From JANQGG01 sp964642175 (lineage in GTDB: Bacteria; Bacteroidota; Chlorobiia; Chlorobiales; Chloroherpetonaceae), in assembly GCA_964642175.1 (NCBI GenBank), contig CAZXOK010000006.1, forward strand, positions 96,495 through 160,494: a stretch of 64,000 nt of DNA, written 5' to 3'. A program made the translations under genes and the position numbers. Each line of letters opens with the position of its first letter. Within the stretch, counting starts at the first letter, position 1. Shown here in pieces: positions 9,370-18,372 of this stretch. The notes beneath the pieces were generated by a model. It was not told where the DNA came from. It made no database searches and saw nothing but the letters and a program-made list of their open reading frames with translations.

Positions 9370-10506
9370 AGCTAAGTGATATATGTTTTTTGCTGTAATT
9401 TTGAGCTGAACCCAAAAGGGTGCCGGAACCATTTTCTTATATAAGTAAGAGTCGAAGGTGATTTGCTGAACATGCTTATCGCGGCATATTGCTACAAAAC
9501 TCTCACGTAAGCGATCATTTTTGTAATACACAGACTGCATGATACCCAACCCCATAAAAATTTGGTTATAATTCTTGCGGAATTGTTTTTCGTACTTATC
9601 AAGCGGTACGGAAGGGTTACTTAAATGCTCAGCAAGAGTTTCAGCGGCCATCTTACCGGATTTCATGGCAAAAAATATACCTTCGCCGTTAGATGGCGTT
9701 ACTAGTCCGGCTGCATCACCAATCAACATTGCATTATCCTGTACAAATTTTTTCCTGGGGTACATGGGCAGCTTGGCAGCTTCTTCTAAATAGGGCTTTT
9801 GAGACAGGTTAAGTTTTTCTCTAAAACGGGCCTGTAAATTCCGGATATTATGATTTTTATCATCCGTTCCGGTACCAATGGCAATATGATCAGCTTTTGG
9901 AAAAATCCACCCATAAAAATCTGGAGAAACATCACCATCAAACCAGATTTCAACGAGGTTCTCGTATCGGTTGAGTTCCTCAGAAGATTCAAATCGCTCC
10001 TGGAGGGCAATAGCTTTAGCTTCGTTGCGCGGGAAATTAAGATCTATAGCCACCTTTGAATTGGCACCATCTGCACCAATAATAAAACGGGCTTCAATAT
10101 CCTTTAGATCGTTTTTAGGATCAAACTGAACCGTGAAGCCATTGGCATTTGGAACAATTTTATTGACTTTTCCTTCAATAACATCGGCACCGAGGGATTG
10201 GGCCCGTTCCCTGAGATAGGCATCGAAACGCTCCCGACGTACCATTCCAACATAACCGTTTGGCATAACCATTTCTATGGTTCGGCCTTTTGGGGAGCGA
10301 ACAGCCATGTTACTTACTTTGCGTTCTATTAAATCTTCGGGGATCTGAAACTCTTCAATAATCCCAAGCGGAATTGCTCCGCCACATGGCTTAACATTCT
10401 TTAAATCCCGTTCAATTAATACTGTTTTAATCCCGTCTTTTGCCAAAACCTCTGCAGCTGAAGCCCCTGAAGGGCCACCACCAACAATTGCAACATCGTA
10501 CTTCAT
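9358..10506 (-). CDS. Geranylgeranyl reductase family protein, ChlP/BchP type
   Basis: FAD-dependent reductase that saturates geranylgeranyl chains, in phototrophs yielding phytyl diphosphate or phytylated chlorophyll. The 382-residue protein has the Rossmann FAD motif VGGGPSGASAAE at the start, the family-specific KPCGGAIP near residue 41, YVGMVRRERFDAYLRERA near residue 84 (very close to plant and cyanobacterial ChlP), IGADGANSKV, and the second FAD motif LIGDAAGLVTPSNGEGI near residue 265. It stands alone, convergent with the hybrid kinase. No bacteriochlorophyll ring-synthesis gene is nearby, so the substrate may be a quinone, carotenoid or lipid prenyl chain rather than a chlorophyll. 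Family call strong, substrate unknown. Confidence 0.85.
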   Translation of the reverse strand: MKYDVAIVGGGPSGASAAEVLAKDGIKTVLIERDLKNVKPCGGAIPLGIIEEFQIPEDLIERKVSNMAVRSPKGRTIEMVMPNGYVGMVRRERFDAYLRERAQSLGADVIEGKVNKIVPNANGFTVQFDPKNDLKDIEARFIIGADGANSKVAIDLNFPRNEAKAIALQERFESSEELNRYENLVEIWFDGDVSPDFYGWIFPKADHIAIGTGTDDKNHNIRNLQARFREKLNLSQKPYLEEAAKLPMYPRKKFVQDNAMLIGDAAGLVTPSNGEGIFFAMKSGKMAAETLAEHLSNPSVPLDKYEKQFRKNYNQIFMGLGIMQSVYYKNDRLRESFVAICRDKHVQQITFDSYLYKKMVPAPFWVQLKITAKNIYHLALGG

Positions 10507-10753
10507 GAAACTACTATTGAATATGACACAAAATTTCTGTTGTAAAATCTATCGTAAATTCCCATAAATCCAAACATTAGTAGAAAAAATTATCAATAGA
10601 GATTTTTAGGTGACATATGGTTTATCTGGATATGTGATGATGGTCACACCAGTAGATTAAGTTAAAAACAAATTAAACCATATCGGATAAGTTGTGTCTA
10701 TAGAAATGAATTCAGATTTGTTATCATTCTTTTTAAACATAAATAAACCTATC

Positions 10754-11725
10754 ATGAAACGCTTATATCTAATTTTAACGCTTCTGTGTTTTTCTTCCGG
10801 ATCGCTTTTATTAACTGGATGCCAGGAGGATGACTCACCTGTTCAAACCCAAACCGATCCCATTGAGACTCAGGCTACAGAAGATGCCGCCGATTTGATT
10901 GCCGAATCTGTTGGTGGTGATAATGGTGGTATTAACGATCAATTGACTGATATTGATCAGATTCTCATGGATTTTAAAGATCCGGGTGGCGGTAAAATAG
11001 CTCTTTCAGAAGAGACTAATAAAGCTGATTCAGAAGGCTCTTATACCAGAACATTTAATGAATCCGATACAACCTGGATAGTTTATGTTACCAGAAGTTA
11101 CACCAACAGCATTCTTAATATCGAAGGAGAATGGACACGTGGCTATAATGTCTGGTTCAAAAAAGAGGGTGAAAAGAAAAAATACCCAAGAGATATTTTT
11201 GGGAATATTGTAGTTGATCAGGTGTATTTTTCATTCATTGCCGATAGCTGCACCGGTATTTATCAGGATATTTTTATCTACCATGAACTTAAAAACTTAG
11301 AAGGTTCCTGGGTAGGAGATATTAACCTGAATGATTCTACAATGACGGTTAATACAAGGGACACATACCAACGAGCAGCCTTAGATACCCTGCGTTTTGG
11401 CGAAGCCCAACGCACATCAGATCATTCGCTCACCTGCGAACTTGAAAATGTAAAATACAAACTCTTTAAACGTCCTCTTCGTCTGAACAGGCCGGACGCA
11501 CGAAAGAGAGTACAACCAATTTCCGGTAAAATCAGTGGTGAGTACAATGCGTTTATCACATTCAAGTTAGGTGAAATTGAAGATGAGCGAACCGTTAAGC
11601 GCACGTTTGTTGTGGATTATGGTGAAGGGTCTTCAACAGGTACCGCTAAAATAAAGGTTACCGATTCAGACGGCAGAACCATTGAGCGGGAAACAAATGT
11701 TCAAACAGGTAAAGTGGTTAAATAA
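10754..11725 (+). CDS. Hypothetical outer-surface or periplasmic lipoprotein
   Basis: I do not recognise the mature domain. The chosen ATG gives a standard lipoprotein signal: MKRLYLIL, hydrophobic core, then lipobox LLTGC with Cys at about residue 23; the frame can be extended 60 bp upstream, but that would bury the signal peptide. After the lipid anchor comes an acidic, Asp/Gln-rich linker (about 25-90), then a beta-rich body with alternating polar and aromatic residues. The 323-residue protein ends just before a strong terminator, so it is probably a single-gene transcript. It faces the mlaE gene tail to tail. Confidence 0.75.
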   Translation: MKRLYLILTLLCFSSGSLLLTGCQEDDSPVQTQTDPIETQATEDAADLIAESVGGDNGGINDQLTDIDQILMDFKDPGGGKIALSEETNKADSEGSYTRTFNESDTTWIVYVTRSYTNSILNIEGEWTRGYNVWFKKEGEKKKYPRDIFGNIVVDQVYFSFIADSCTGIYQDIFIYHELKNLEGSWVGDINLNDSTMTVNTRDTYQRAALDTLRFGEAQRTSDHSLTCELENVKYKLFKRPLRLNRPDARKRVQPISGKISGEYNAFITFKLGEIEDERTVKRTFVVDYGEGSSTGTAKIKVTDSDGRTIERETNVQTGKVVK

Positions 11726-11752
11726 GCAGGTTTTGATCTCAAGACAAACCGG

Positions 11753-11784
11753 AAAGCCGCGCTCAACCAGGTGCGGCTTTTTTT
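11753..11784 (+). terminator. Rho-independent terminator of the lipoprotein gene
   Basis: AAAGCCGC (11753-11760) pairs with GCGGCTTT (11773-11780) and is followed by further Ts to 11784. It also lies immediately beyond the end of the convergent mlaE gene. Confidence 0.85.
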
Positions 11785-11785
11785 A

Positions 11786-12535
11786 TTAAAATAAAAAGAA
11801 CCACAAAAAGTAATCAGCAATCAGGATCAAGGCTGAAGACATCACAAAACTTCGAATCGTAGAAATGCCTACTCCCTCGGCGCCTCCATCTGTTTGAAAA
11901 CCAATATGACAACCCAGAACGGATGTTATTAAGCCAAATATCGCCGATTTTAATAACGCACCCACTACATCACTGGTCTGAAAAAAATTTTTTAACGAAT
12001 CAAAAAACACCTGTTGCGATACATTCAGGAATGAATTCGATACAAAAAAAGCACCACCAATAGCTACAACATTCGCAAATATTACAAGTACAGGCATCAT
12101 AAATGTTGTAGATAAGATCCTGGGAAATGCCAGGTATCGTACCGGGTTTATGGCCATAATGTCCAGGGCATCGATCTGCTCTGTTACCTTCATCGTGCCA
12201 ATTTCAGCAGCAATGGATGCACCTACCCGACCTGCAATTATTATTCCGGTGAGAACCGGACCTAATTCAATGATAATCACACGGCTGGTAATCCCTCCAA
12301 CCATACTCATGGGGGCCATCCCTTTCATTTGATAAGCTGCCTGCCACGCAGCAATGGCACCGGTAAAGATTGATACCAGGATAACAAGAGGTAAAGAATC
12401 AACGCCTATATGAGACATTTGGGAAAGGATTAACTTCCGGTCTTTTATTACTCTTGGTAATGACTTGATAACCCCGCCAACCAATCCGGATATTTGCCCA
12501 ATTTCCGTTAAGAAATTATTAAGACGTTTAATCAA
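11786..12535 (-). CDS. mlaE: MlaE-type ABC transporter permease for lipid transport
   Basis: Permease of the Mla/Mce phospholipid transport system, which moves lipids between inner and outer membrane with an ATPase (MlaF) and an MCE-domain protein (MlaD). The 249-residue protein shows the characteristic segment LGPVLTGIIIAGRVGASIAAEIGTM (about 92-116) followed by EQIDALDIMAINPVRYLAFPR, the coupling-helix region that contacts the ATPase, and about five membrane helices. No mlaF or mlaD is visible downstream: the gene is followed by a terminator. The partners must be encoded elsewhere, which differs from the usual operon. Confidence 0.9.
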   Translation of the reverse strand: MIKRLNNFLTEIGQISGLVGGVIKSLPRVIKDRKLILSQMSHIGVDSLPLVILVSIFTGAIAAWQAAYQMKGMAPMSMVGGITSRVIIIELGPVLTGIIIAGRVGASIAAEIGTMKVTEQIDALDIMAINPVRYLAFPRILSTTFMMPVLVIFANVVAIGGAFFVSNSFLNVSQQVFFDSLKNFFQTSDVVGALLKSAIFGLITSVLGCHIGFQTDGGAEGVGISTIRSFVMSSALILIADYFLWFFLF

Positions 12536-12580
12536 AATAAGTTAAGGTGTTCAGAAGGTTAAAAAAACCAGTTTGGTTTT

Positions 12581-12673
12581 ATGCCAATAAAAATGGCATC
12601 CGCTTTGCAATTGTATAATCGGAAACCAGAATTATCAGAAAATGAGTTAGAAATTTTAATCAAGAGAAGTTAA
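12581..12673 (+). CDS. Possible 30-residue small protein
   Basis: An ATG-to-TAA frame encoding MPIKMASALQLYNRKP and a Glu/Leu-rich tail, with the composition of an amphipathic helix rather than of random DNA. It lies 24 bp before the next plus-strand gene, in a region otherwise without function. The start codon also lies in a 6-bp inverted repeat (ATGCCA 12581-12586 / TGGCAT 12594-12599). No homologue known to me and no clear ribosome binding site, so this is weakly supported. Confidence 0.25.
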   Translation: MPIKMASALQLYNRKPELSENELEILIKRS

Positions 12674-12697
12674 ATTTATCAAACAGAAATAAAAGAT

Positions 12698-12997
12698 ATG
12701 GTACGACAAGATATTTTTATGTCCGACTCGATGAGTATGGACGACAAAGTAGAGCTTTTTTTTGATACCATCAATGAGCAGGTAGCCGTAGCTATTTTAG
12801 TCAATCCTGACTTTTTTGAGGTATTAAAAGAGCAAAATCATGGTGATTTAACCATAGACGGCGATTCGGCCTATGCAGAGAATGCTGATGCCATAACCCT
12901 GGACGGTGTGCGTGTTTTTGTAAAACACATGAGGGATGAGTTTAAGGTTATCAATACCGAAGACGAGTTCAACCTGTTTGTCAAAGACGCGTATTAA
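12698..12997 (+). CDS. Conserved-looking small acidic hypothetical protein
   Basis: A 99-residue soluble protein, strongly acidic (many Asp/Glu), without signal peptide, membrane segment or cysteine. The N terminus contains several Met residues (M1, M8, M12, M14), so the start could be slightly further in. Predicted alternating helices and strands; I do not recognise the family. It is flanked by mlaE (divergent) and glyS (convergent) and appears to be a single-gene unit, possibly with the 30-residue frame upstream. Confidence 0.6.
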   Translation: MVRQDIFMSDSMSMDDKVELFFDTINEQVAVAILVNPDFFEVLKEQNHGDLTIDGDSAYAENADAITLDGVRVFVKHMRDEFKVINTEDEFNLFVKDAY

Positions 12998-13025
12998 AGC
13001 GCCTTTGAACAGGTAAAAACCCCAA

Positions 13026-14498
13026 TCAACTCAGGTTTTCAAACATAAACTGCTTTATTGAATCCATACTTATCCGTTCCTGGCTTGCTGAATCGCGATA
13101 ACGAACTGTAATGGTTTGATCGTTTAGCGTGTCGTGATCAACCGTAAAACAAAACGGTGTCCCAATTTCATCCTGCCTGCGATAACGTTTTCCTATAGAA
13201 CCAGACTCATCGTATTGAACCGAATAAGTTTGCTGAAGTTCATTGATGATATTTCTTGCGATTTCCGGCATTCCTTCTTTTTTCATTAAGGGCAGCACAG
13301 CAGCCTTAACAGGTGCCATACTGGGTTTGAAACGCAGACAAACACGTTGCTCGCCATCAATTTCATCTTCAGAATAAGCATCTGCAAGAACCGTTAAAAA
13401 CAAGCGGTCGCAACCGGCCGAAGTTTCTACCACATATGGGATGTATCGCTCTTTTAAATCCTGATCGTAGTATTCCATAGATTTACCGGAATACTCCTGA
13501 TGGCGTTTCAGGTCGAAATCGGTTCGTGAATGAATGCCCTCAATTTCTTCTACACCAAATGGAAACTCGTATTTGATATCATAGGCGGCATCGGCATAAT
13601 GGGCCAATTGATCGTGTTTATACCAGGAAAGTTTTTCCTTGCGTATTCCAAGTCGTTCGACATACCAGTTCATGCGCTCAGTCTGCCAGTCAGCAAACGC
13701 TTCTTTTTGAGTTCCGGGTTTAATGAAATATTGCATTTCCATTTGTTCAAATTCAATCATCCGAAAAACAAAATTACCCTTAACGATCTCATTTCTGAAC
13801 GCTTTGCCAATCTGGGCGATGCCAAAGGGTACTTTCATTCGAGATGATTCCCGAACGGTATGGAAATTGACAAAAATTCCCTGGGCTGTTTCCGGGCGCA
13901 GGTAAACAATTGAACTGGCATCAGCCACAGCGCCAAGCGGTGAGTGGAACATCAGGTTAAACTGACGAACCTCCGTCCAGTTAAACGCACCGGAATCCGG
14001 GGATTTTATTTCTTCTTTGATGATCAAATCGTAAAGGTTTTTGGTAACCGGATCGTTATTGAGGGCATGCTGGTACTCTTCCAAAACGCGTTGGGCCTGG
14101 TCGGTTTTCCCTTTTTTCTCAAGCTGCTTGATATATCCTTCTACCAAGTGATCAGCGCGGTATCGAATCTTACTGGTTTTATCATCAATCATCGGGTCGT
14201 TGAAACTTTGAACATGCCCTGAGGCTTCCCATACTCTTGGATTCATCATAATTGCGGCATCTAAGCCCACAATGTTCTCGTGAGATTTTGTCATGGTGTT
14301 CCACCATTGATCTTTGATATTTCGTTTAAGCTCAACACCAAGCGGTCCATAATCCCAACATGAGGCCAACCCACCATAAATTTCTGAGGACTGGTAAACA
14401 AAACCTCGTCGTTTAGAGAGTGAAACTAATTTTTCCATGACTTTTTCAGGATTATCCGAGCCGGATACCCTGTTTGAGTGAGATTTATCTTGACTCAT
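13026..14498 (-). CDS. glyS: Glycyl-tRNA synthetase, homodimeric class II type
   Basis: Charges tRNA-Gly with glycine. The 490-residue protein is the alpha2 type found in Gram-positives, FCB bacteria and eukaryotes, not the alpha2beta2 GlyQ/GlyS of E. coli. It starts the catalytic domain with MEKLVSLSKRRGFVYQSSE and YGGLASCWDYGPLG (about 20-55); class II motif 2 is seen around FRNEIVKGNFVFRMIEFEQMEM, and motif 3 near GCDRLFLTVLADAY with the anticodon-binding domain after about residue 395. An insertion around 120-170 (LVEGYIKQLEKKG and following) is usual for the family. The gene is monocistronic, between the acidic small protein and the response regulator. Confidence 0.95.
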   Translation of the reverse strand: MSQDKSHSNRVSGSDNPEKVMEKLVSLSKRRGFVYQSSEIYGGLASCWDYGPLGVELKRNIKDQWWNTMTKSHENIVGLDAAIMMNPRVWEASGHVQSFNDPMIDDKTSKIRYRADHLVEGYIKQLEKKGKTDQAQRVLEEYQHALNNDPVTKNLYDLIIKEEIKSPDSGAFNWTEVRQFNLMFHSPLGAVADASSIVYLRPETAQGIFVNFHTVRESSRMKVPFGIAQIGKAFRNEIVKGNFVFRMIEFEQMEMQYFIKPGTQKEAFADWQTERMNWYVERLGIRKEKLSWYKHDQLAHYADAAYDIKYEFPFGVEEIEGIHSRTDFDLKRHQEYSGKSMEYYDQDLKERYIPYVVETSAGCDRLFLTVLADAYSEDEIDGEQRVCLRFKPSMAPVKAAVLPLMKKEGMPEIARNIINELQQTYSVQYDESGSIGKRYRRQDEIGTPFCFTVDHDTLNDQTITVRYRDSASQERISMDSIKQFMFENLS

Positions 14499-14585
14499 GT
14501 GGTAAATTCAAATTAAGTTTTTGCGGGTTTTATTTAGATTTAAGTCTGAAAATACAAAAGAAAATGCAGACTTATGCAGCAATAA

Positions 14586-14963
14586 TCAACGTTCAAGTAG
14601 TTGATTTACAAGTGATACAAGCATAGCATTATCGAACGGTTTGCTTAAAATGGCCACGTTATCTTGCCTGGCCAGATCTTTAATATCTTTGGTTTGGGTA
14701 TCACCTGAAGTAATGATCACTTTTTGGGAAGAATTTATATCTGAAATATTGGCATAGAGCTTAAAACCGGATATATCGCCCAGGTTTAAGTCCAGAATAA
14801 CCAGATCAATCTCATGGGCATGAGATTGATAGTAGGTCATGCCCGTATGACCGTTTTCTTTGAGTATCACATGGTGATCATGCATCGAGAGAATCTCATG
14901 GAATAGCTCACGCAGGAGTTCTTCATCCTCTACCACCAAAATGGTTTTTGCACGGTTACTCAT
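14586..14963 (-). CDS. Single-domain response regulator
   Basis: A lone receiver domain of 125 residues. Acidic pocket E12/D13, phosphoacceptor D58 in LVILDLNLGD, the switch Ser/Thr near VIITSGD and the conserved Lys in ILSKPF are all present, so it should be phosphorylatable. No output domain follows. Its start codon overlaps the last 4 bp of the upstream PAS kinase gene, so the two form a translationally coupled pair, and the kinase, which lacks its own functional receiver, is the likely phosphodonor. Such regulators act by protein-protein contact or as phosphate shuttles. Confidence 0.9.
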   Translation of the reverse strand: MSNRAKTILVVEDEELLRELFHEILSMHDHHVILKENGHTGMTYYQSHAHEIDLVILDLNLGDISGFKLYANISDINSSQKVIITSGDTQTKDIKDLARQDNVAILSKPFDNAMLVSLVNQLLER

Positions 14964-17611
14964 TCTGCAGCAACGTTTTCAGCGATCGTTGGTAAATATA
15001 TCGAAAAAACAGTGCCTTCACCCGGAACACTGTTGATATCAATAATGCCATTATGCGTTGTAATAATACCATAAACAATTGAAAGACCCAATCCGGTGCC
15101 TTTGCCCAGGCTTTTAGTTGTAAAAAATGGTTCAAAAACTTTTTCCTGCAACTCCTCTTTAATACCGATACCATTATCGGCTATTTCCAATAATATCATG
15201 GGCGAATCAGTTGTGATCTGATATATATTTTTCAGGGAATCGTCCGGCTCAATGAGTCTGGTTTTAAACTGGCATTCACCATAATCGAGTCTATCGAGTT
15301 TGGTGTTAATGGCGTCGCAGGCATTAACAGCCAGGTTTAAGAAAACTTGCTCAAGCTGGTGCAGGTCGCCGTAGATCTTTGGAAGATTATCTGATAAGCA
15401 GCGCGAAAGTTTGATGCGTTTATCAACGGTATGTTCAAGCAACTCAACCACAGATTCAATACACTCATTAATATCTAAAGGAATAAATTCGGACTCGGCT
15501 TGCCTGGAAAAAGCCAGTAACTTTTTGGTAAGCTGTGATGCACGATTGCTGGCTGCGATCACACGATCCAAATGCTTATAGTGGAGATTATTATTTTTGA
15601 GCGTGGCATTAAGCAGGTTGGCATTTCCTAAAATAATAGCCAGCAAGTTATTAAACTCATGCGCAATGCCGCCGGTTAATGTGCCAATGGCTTCCAGTTT
15701 TTGTGATTGCAGCAGCTGGGAGTGTAATTTTTCTTTTTCTTCTTCGGCTTTAACCCGATTGGTGATATCGAATGAAACGCTCATGGAGCCCGTAATCTTT
15801 CCATCAGAGTCATAGACCGGAAGGGCGCTAGACTCGAAATGCCGGCCATAAACCGTAAAAGAACCATGAACCGTTTCACCACTCAAAACACGATTGATTG
15901 TTCGGATGAATGATTTATGATGTTTAAAAATCTCAAAAGCAGATTTGCCCAGTAAAGAGTTTGGATCTATTCCGGCATCATTCAAACCACGCCCATCCAC
16001 AAAAGTATAAACGCCATCTTGATCAGTGGTGATAATAATAATCGGCAAATTGGAAATGATAGACTTGAAACGCTCCTTTGAGCGATACAATTCTTCCTGG
16101 ATGCGTTTTTGTTCGGTGATATTGCTTACAGAGATGATCTTTTGCTTTTGTCCATTCTGGACTTCTATAAGCGACTCTGAAACCAATACATTCAACTCAT
16201 AACCCTCGTGATGCACAAGTTTTTGTTCATAGTTTCGGTGGCATTTTTTCTCCCGGTCATATTCCATTGAATCATCCTGAGTGGTGTCCTTAAACAAGAA
16301 ACTCAGAGGTTTTCCATGCAGGTCGCCAGCCTTAAACCCGCTGAGTTTTCGAATAGCTGGATTTGTTTCCAGGATAATTTCGGCATCATTAACCAGACAA
16401 ATGCCAAAACTTACATGACCATAGATTTGATAGATCAGATCTTTGGTTTCACGAAGTTTCTGCTGCGTTCGTTTATAATCGGTGATATTAACAACCGTAC
16501 CTTCCAAGCCGACCAGTTCGCCGTTAAGATCGTAAAGCCCTCTTATAAATTCAGAGAACCAAAGGGTGTTATTTTTTTTATCCTTTACTTCTGAGACAAA
16601 TTCAGATAAAGAACCTTTTGTCTTTAAAATTTTTATCAATTCTTGCCAACGTTTCGATGCCTGATAAAAATCCTTTGGGTATTGCCGGTGAGAATTTAAT
16701 AAAGACTTTGAGGACGAAAAGCCCAGCATTTGAGCAAGCTTGGTATTTGCATTTAACAATTCACCTGTAACCGATGTTTGATACAAACCCACCAACTCGT
16801 TTTCATAAAACATTTGATTGGTCTGTTCGGCTTTTCGGATAGCATACTCAGCAAGTTTTTGCTGGGTGATATCTATGGCGTTAATACAGATCCATTCAAC
16901 GTTTCCCTGTTTGTCGTGAATGGGCATAAAGTTGATAGCAAACCAGAGCTTGGTTTTATCAGCTGTAATAATACTGGTTTCGAGCAGGGAAGGCTTACCG
17001 GTTAATGCAGAAACCAGGTATGCTTTAATTTTCTGATGCCCTTCAGAAAAAAACAAACCATCCATGCCCATCTGAATGTCCAGATTCATAATGCGTTTGG
17101 CATATTTTCGGGCTTCCTCATTAAATCCTTTTACCCGAAACGCCTTATCCAGAAAAACAAACGATTGTAGACCAGACTGCATGTTTAAGTCGAAAGGGGC
17201 ATTAGGCAGAGTCTCTTTGGGTATGTTGCGGCTTAAAATTTTAAGTTTTAGCAAGAACCGCTCCGGCTCATTGGGTGAAAGAATATCATCGATGCCAGCT
17301 TCAATTAACCTGTTTTTAAATTCCTCATTCGCTTCATTTTGTAATGCTATAATGGCTAAGGAATTAAACAACTGCTTGACTGATTTTATTAATTCAAGGT
17401 CTTCAGGTTGGGTTTCTTCCGGGGCAACACATAAGAGATGAACCGTGTGTTGAGCTAAATAATCACGGCATTGCGGAATAGATGAGAATTTTTGAATCAC
17501 TACTATATCTGAAACAGCCGCCTCAATTTTTGAGAATATGGAATAAGTATTATTGCGATCAAAGAGGATTATCGTTAATTTCATGGGCTGGCAAACGGGT
17601 TCAGAATTCAT
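14960..17611 (-). CDS. Multi-PAS soluble sensor histidine kinase with N-terminal pseudo-receiver
   Basis: 883 residues with no membrane helix, so it senses a cytoplasmic signal. Order: degenerate receiver-like domain (about 10-130), four PAS/PAC modules (about 150-260, 265-385, 390-505, 510-630), HisKA dimerisation domain with phosphoacceptor H651 in GGIAHEFNN, and HATPase_c (about 745-875) with DNGIGI and GKGTGLGLSIVYG. The N-terminal domain keeps the receiver fold pattern but where the phosphoacceptor Asp should stand it reads HLLCVAPEET, and the conserved Lys is lost, so it is probably a ligand or protein interaction module. Starts at 17611 and 17584 are both ATG. Coupled to the response regulator through a 4-bp overlap. 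Confidence 0.9.
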   Translation of the reverse strand: MNSEPVCQPMKLTIILFDRNNTYSIFSKIEAAVSDIVVIQKFSSIPQCRDYLAQHTVHLLCVAPEETQPEDLELIKSVKQLFNSLAIIALQNEANEEFKNRLIEAGIDDILSPNEPERFLLKLKILSRNIPKETLPNAPFDLNMQSGLQSFVFLDKAFRVKGFNEEARKYAKRIMNLDIQMGMDGLFFSEGHQKIKAYLVSALTGKPSLLETSIITADKTKLWFAINFMPIHDKQGNVEWICINAIDITQQKLAEYAIRKAEQTNQMFYENELVGLYQTSVTGELLNANTKLAQMLGFSSSKSLLNSHRQYPKDFYQASKRWQELIKILKTKGSLSEFVSEVKDKKNNTLWFSEFIRGLYDLNGELVGLEGTVVNITDYKRTQQKLRETKDLIYQIYGHVSFGICLVNDAEIILETNPAIRKLSGFKAGDLHGKPLSFLFKDTTQDDSMEYDREKKCHRNYEQKLVHHEGYELNVLVSESLIEVQNGQKQKIISVSNITEQKRIQEELYRSKERFKSIISNLPIIIITTDQDGVYTFVDGRGLNDAGIDPNSLLGKSAFEIFKHHKSFIRTINRVLSGETVHGSFTVYGRHFESSALPVYDSDGKITGSMSVSFDITNRVKAEEEKEKLHSQLLQSQKLEAIGTLTGGIAHEFNNLLAIILGNANLLNATLKNNNLHYKHLDRVIAASNRASQLTKKLLAFSRQAESEFIPLDINECIESVVELLEHTVDKRIKLSRCLSDNLPKIYGDLHQLEQVFLNLAVNACDAINTKLDRLDYGECQFKTRLIEPDDSLKNIYQITTDSPMILLEIADNGIGIKEELQEKVFEPFFTTKSLGKGTGLGLSIVYGIITTHNGIIDINSVPGEGTVFSIYLPTIAENVAAE

Positions 17612-17797
17612 GATTTATATGGCCTGTTTTAAGCGGCAGGTTGCTTTTGATTAAGCGACGAATTCAATTGGTATTAACATTAAATATGAGGAGTTCAATC
17701 TTACCAATTAAGACGGGGTTGAATTACGATTTATTAAATCTGTTCAAAACTCGATTCAATATAATATCTTTATTTAAATTTTTTGGATACCTAAGCC

Positions 17798-18337
17798 ATG
17801 TCTTCTTTCTTAAGTTCAATCAATCCAATAAATCAGAAGTTTATTGAAAATTTCGTCCCACGTACCTCCAGGTCGGTGGTTCAGGTTGGGGATTTAGCCC
17901 CTGATTTTGAGTTACCTGATCAATCAGGAAATAAGGTCAGGTTATCAAATTATCTTGGAAAACGGGTCTTGCTTGTTTTTACACGAATCTTTACAGATAA
18001 AATATTCTGCCCGCTTTGTTTCCCTCATTTAAATAATCTTAAAAAGGATTATGAAGATTTTAAGGCCAAAGATGTAGAAGTTGTGGTAATTAATAGCACA
18101 CCATTAGACATGACCAAAACTATTGCCGAAGAACAGGGCTATCCCTTTACACTTTTAAGCGATGAGCACTGGGAGATATACCAGCTTTTCGGATTAGGTG
18201 CAGCAATTGGTGCCCCTTTACCGGGTCAGTTCCTGATTGACCGGGATAGTAAAGTGCTTTTTGTTTATGCAGCCGATTCATTGCCCAATCATCCGGAAAA
18301 CGAGGAAATGTTTGCCCTGGTTGATAAAGTAAAATAA
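17798..18337 (+). CDS. Peroxiredoxin/thioredoxin-fold protein (AhpC/TSA family)
   Basis: Cytoplasmic redox protein of 179 residues, no signal peptide. The family entry motif VGDLAPDFELPDQSGNKVRL begins at residue 30. In the position of the peroxidatic cysteine region it reads DKIFCPLCFPHL, a CPLC pair (C71, C74) rather than the usual PxxxTxxC of peroxiredoxins, so it may be a thiol-disulfide reductase or a peroxidase with an unusual resolving cysteine. The end of the core (GAPLPGQFLIDRDSKVLFVY) has the conserved cis-proline-like region. Monocistronic, divergent from the kinase pair, which suggests but does not prove a shared redox theme. Confidence 0.8.
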   Translation: MSSFLSSINPINQKFIENFVPRTSRSVVQVGDLAPDFELPDQSGNKVRLSNYLGKRVLLVFTRIFTDKIFCPLCFPHLNNLKKDYEDFKAKDVEVVVINSTPLDMTKTIAEEQGYPFTLLSDEHWEIYQLFGLGAAIGAPLPGQFLIDRDSKVLFVYAADSLPNHPENEEMFALVDKVK

Positions 18338-18372
18338 GATAACCCGGTAGGCAAAGGACTTTTAGACCTGAG

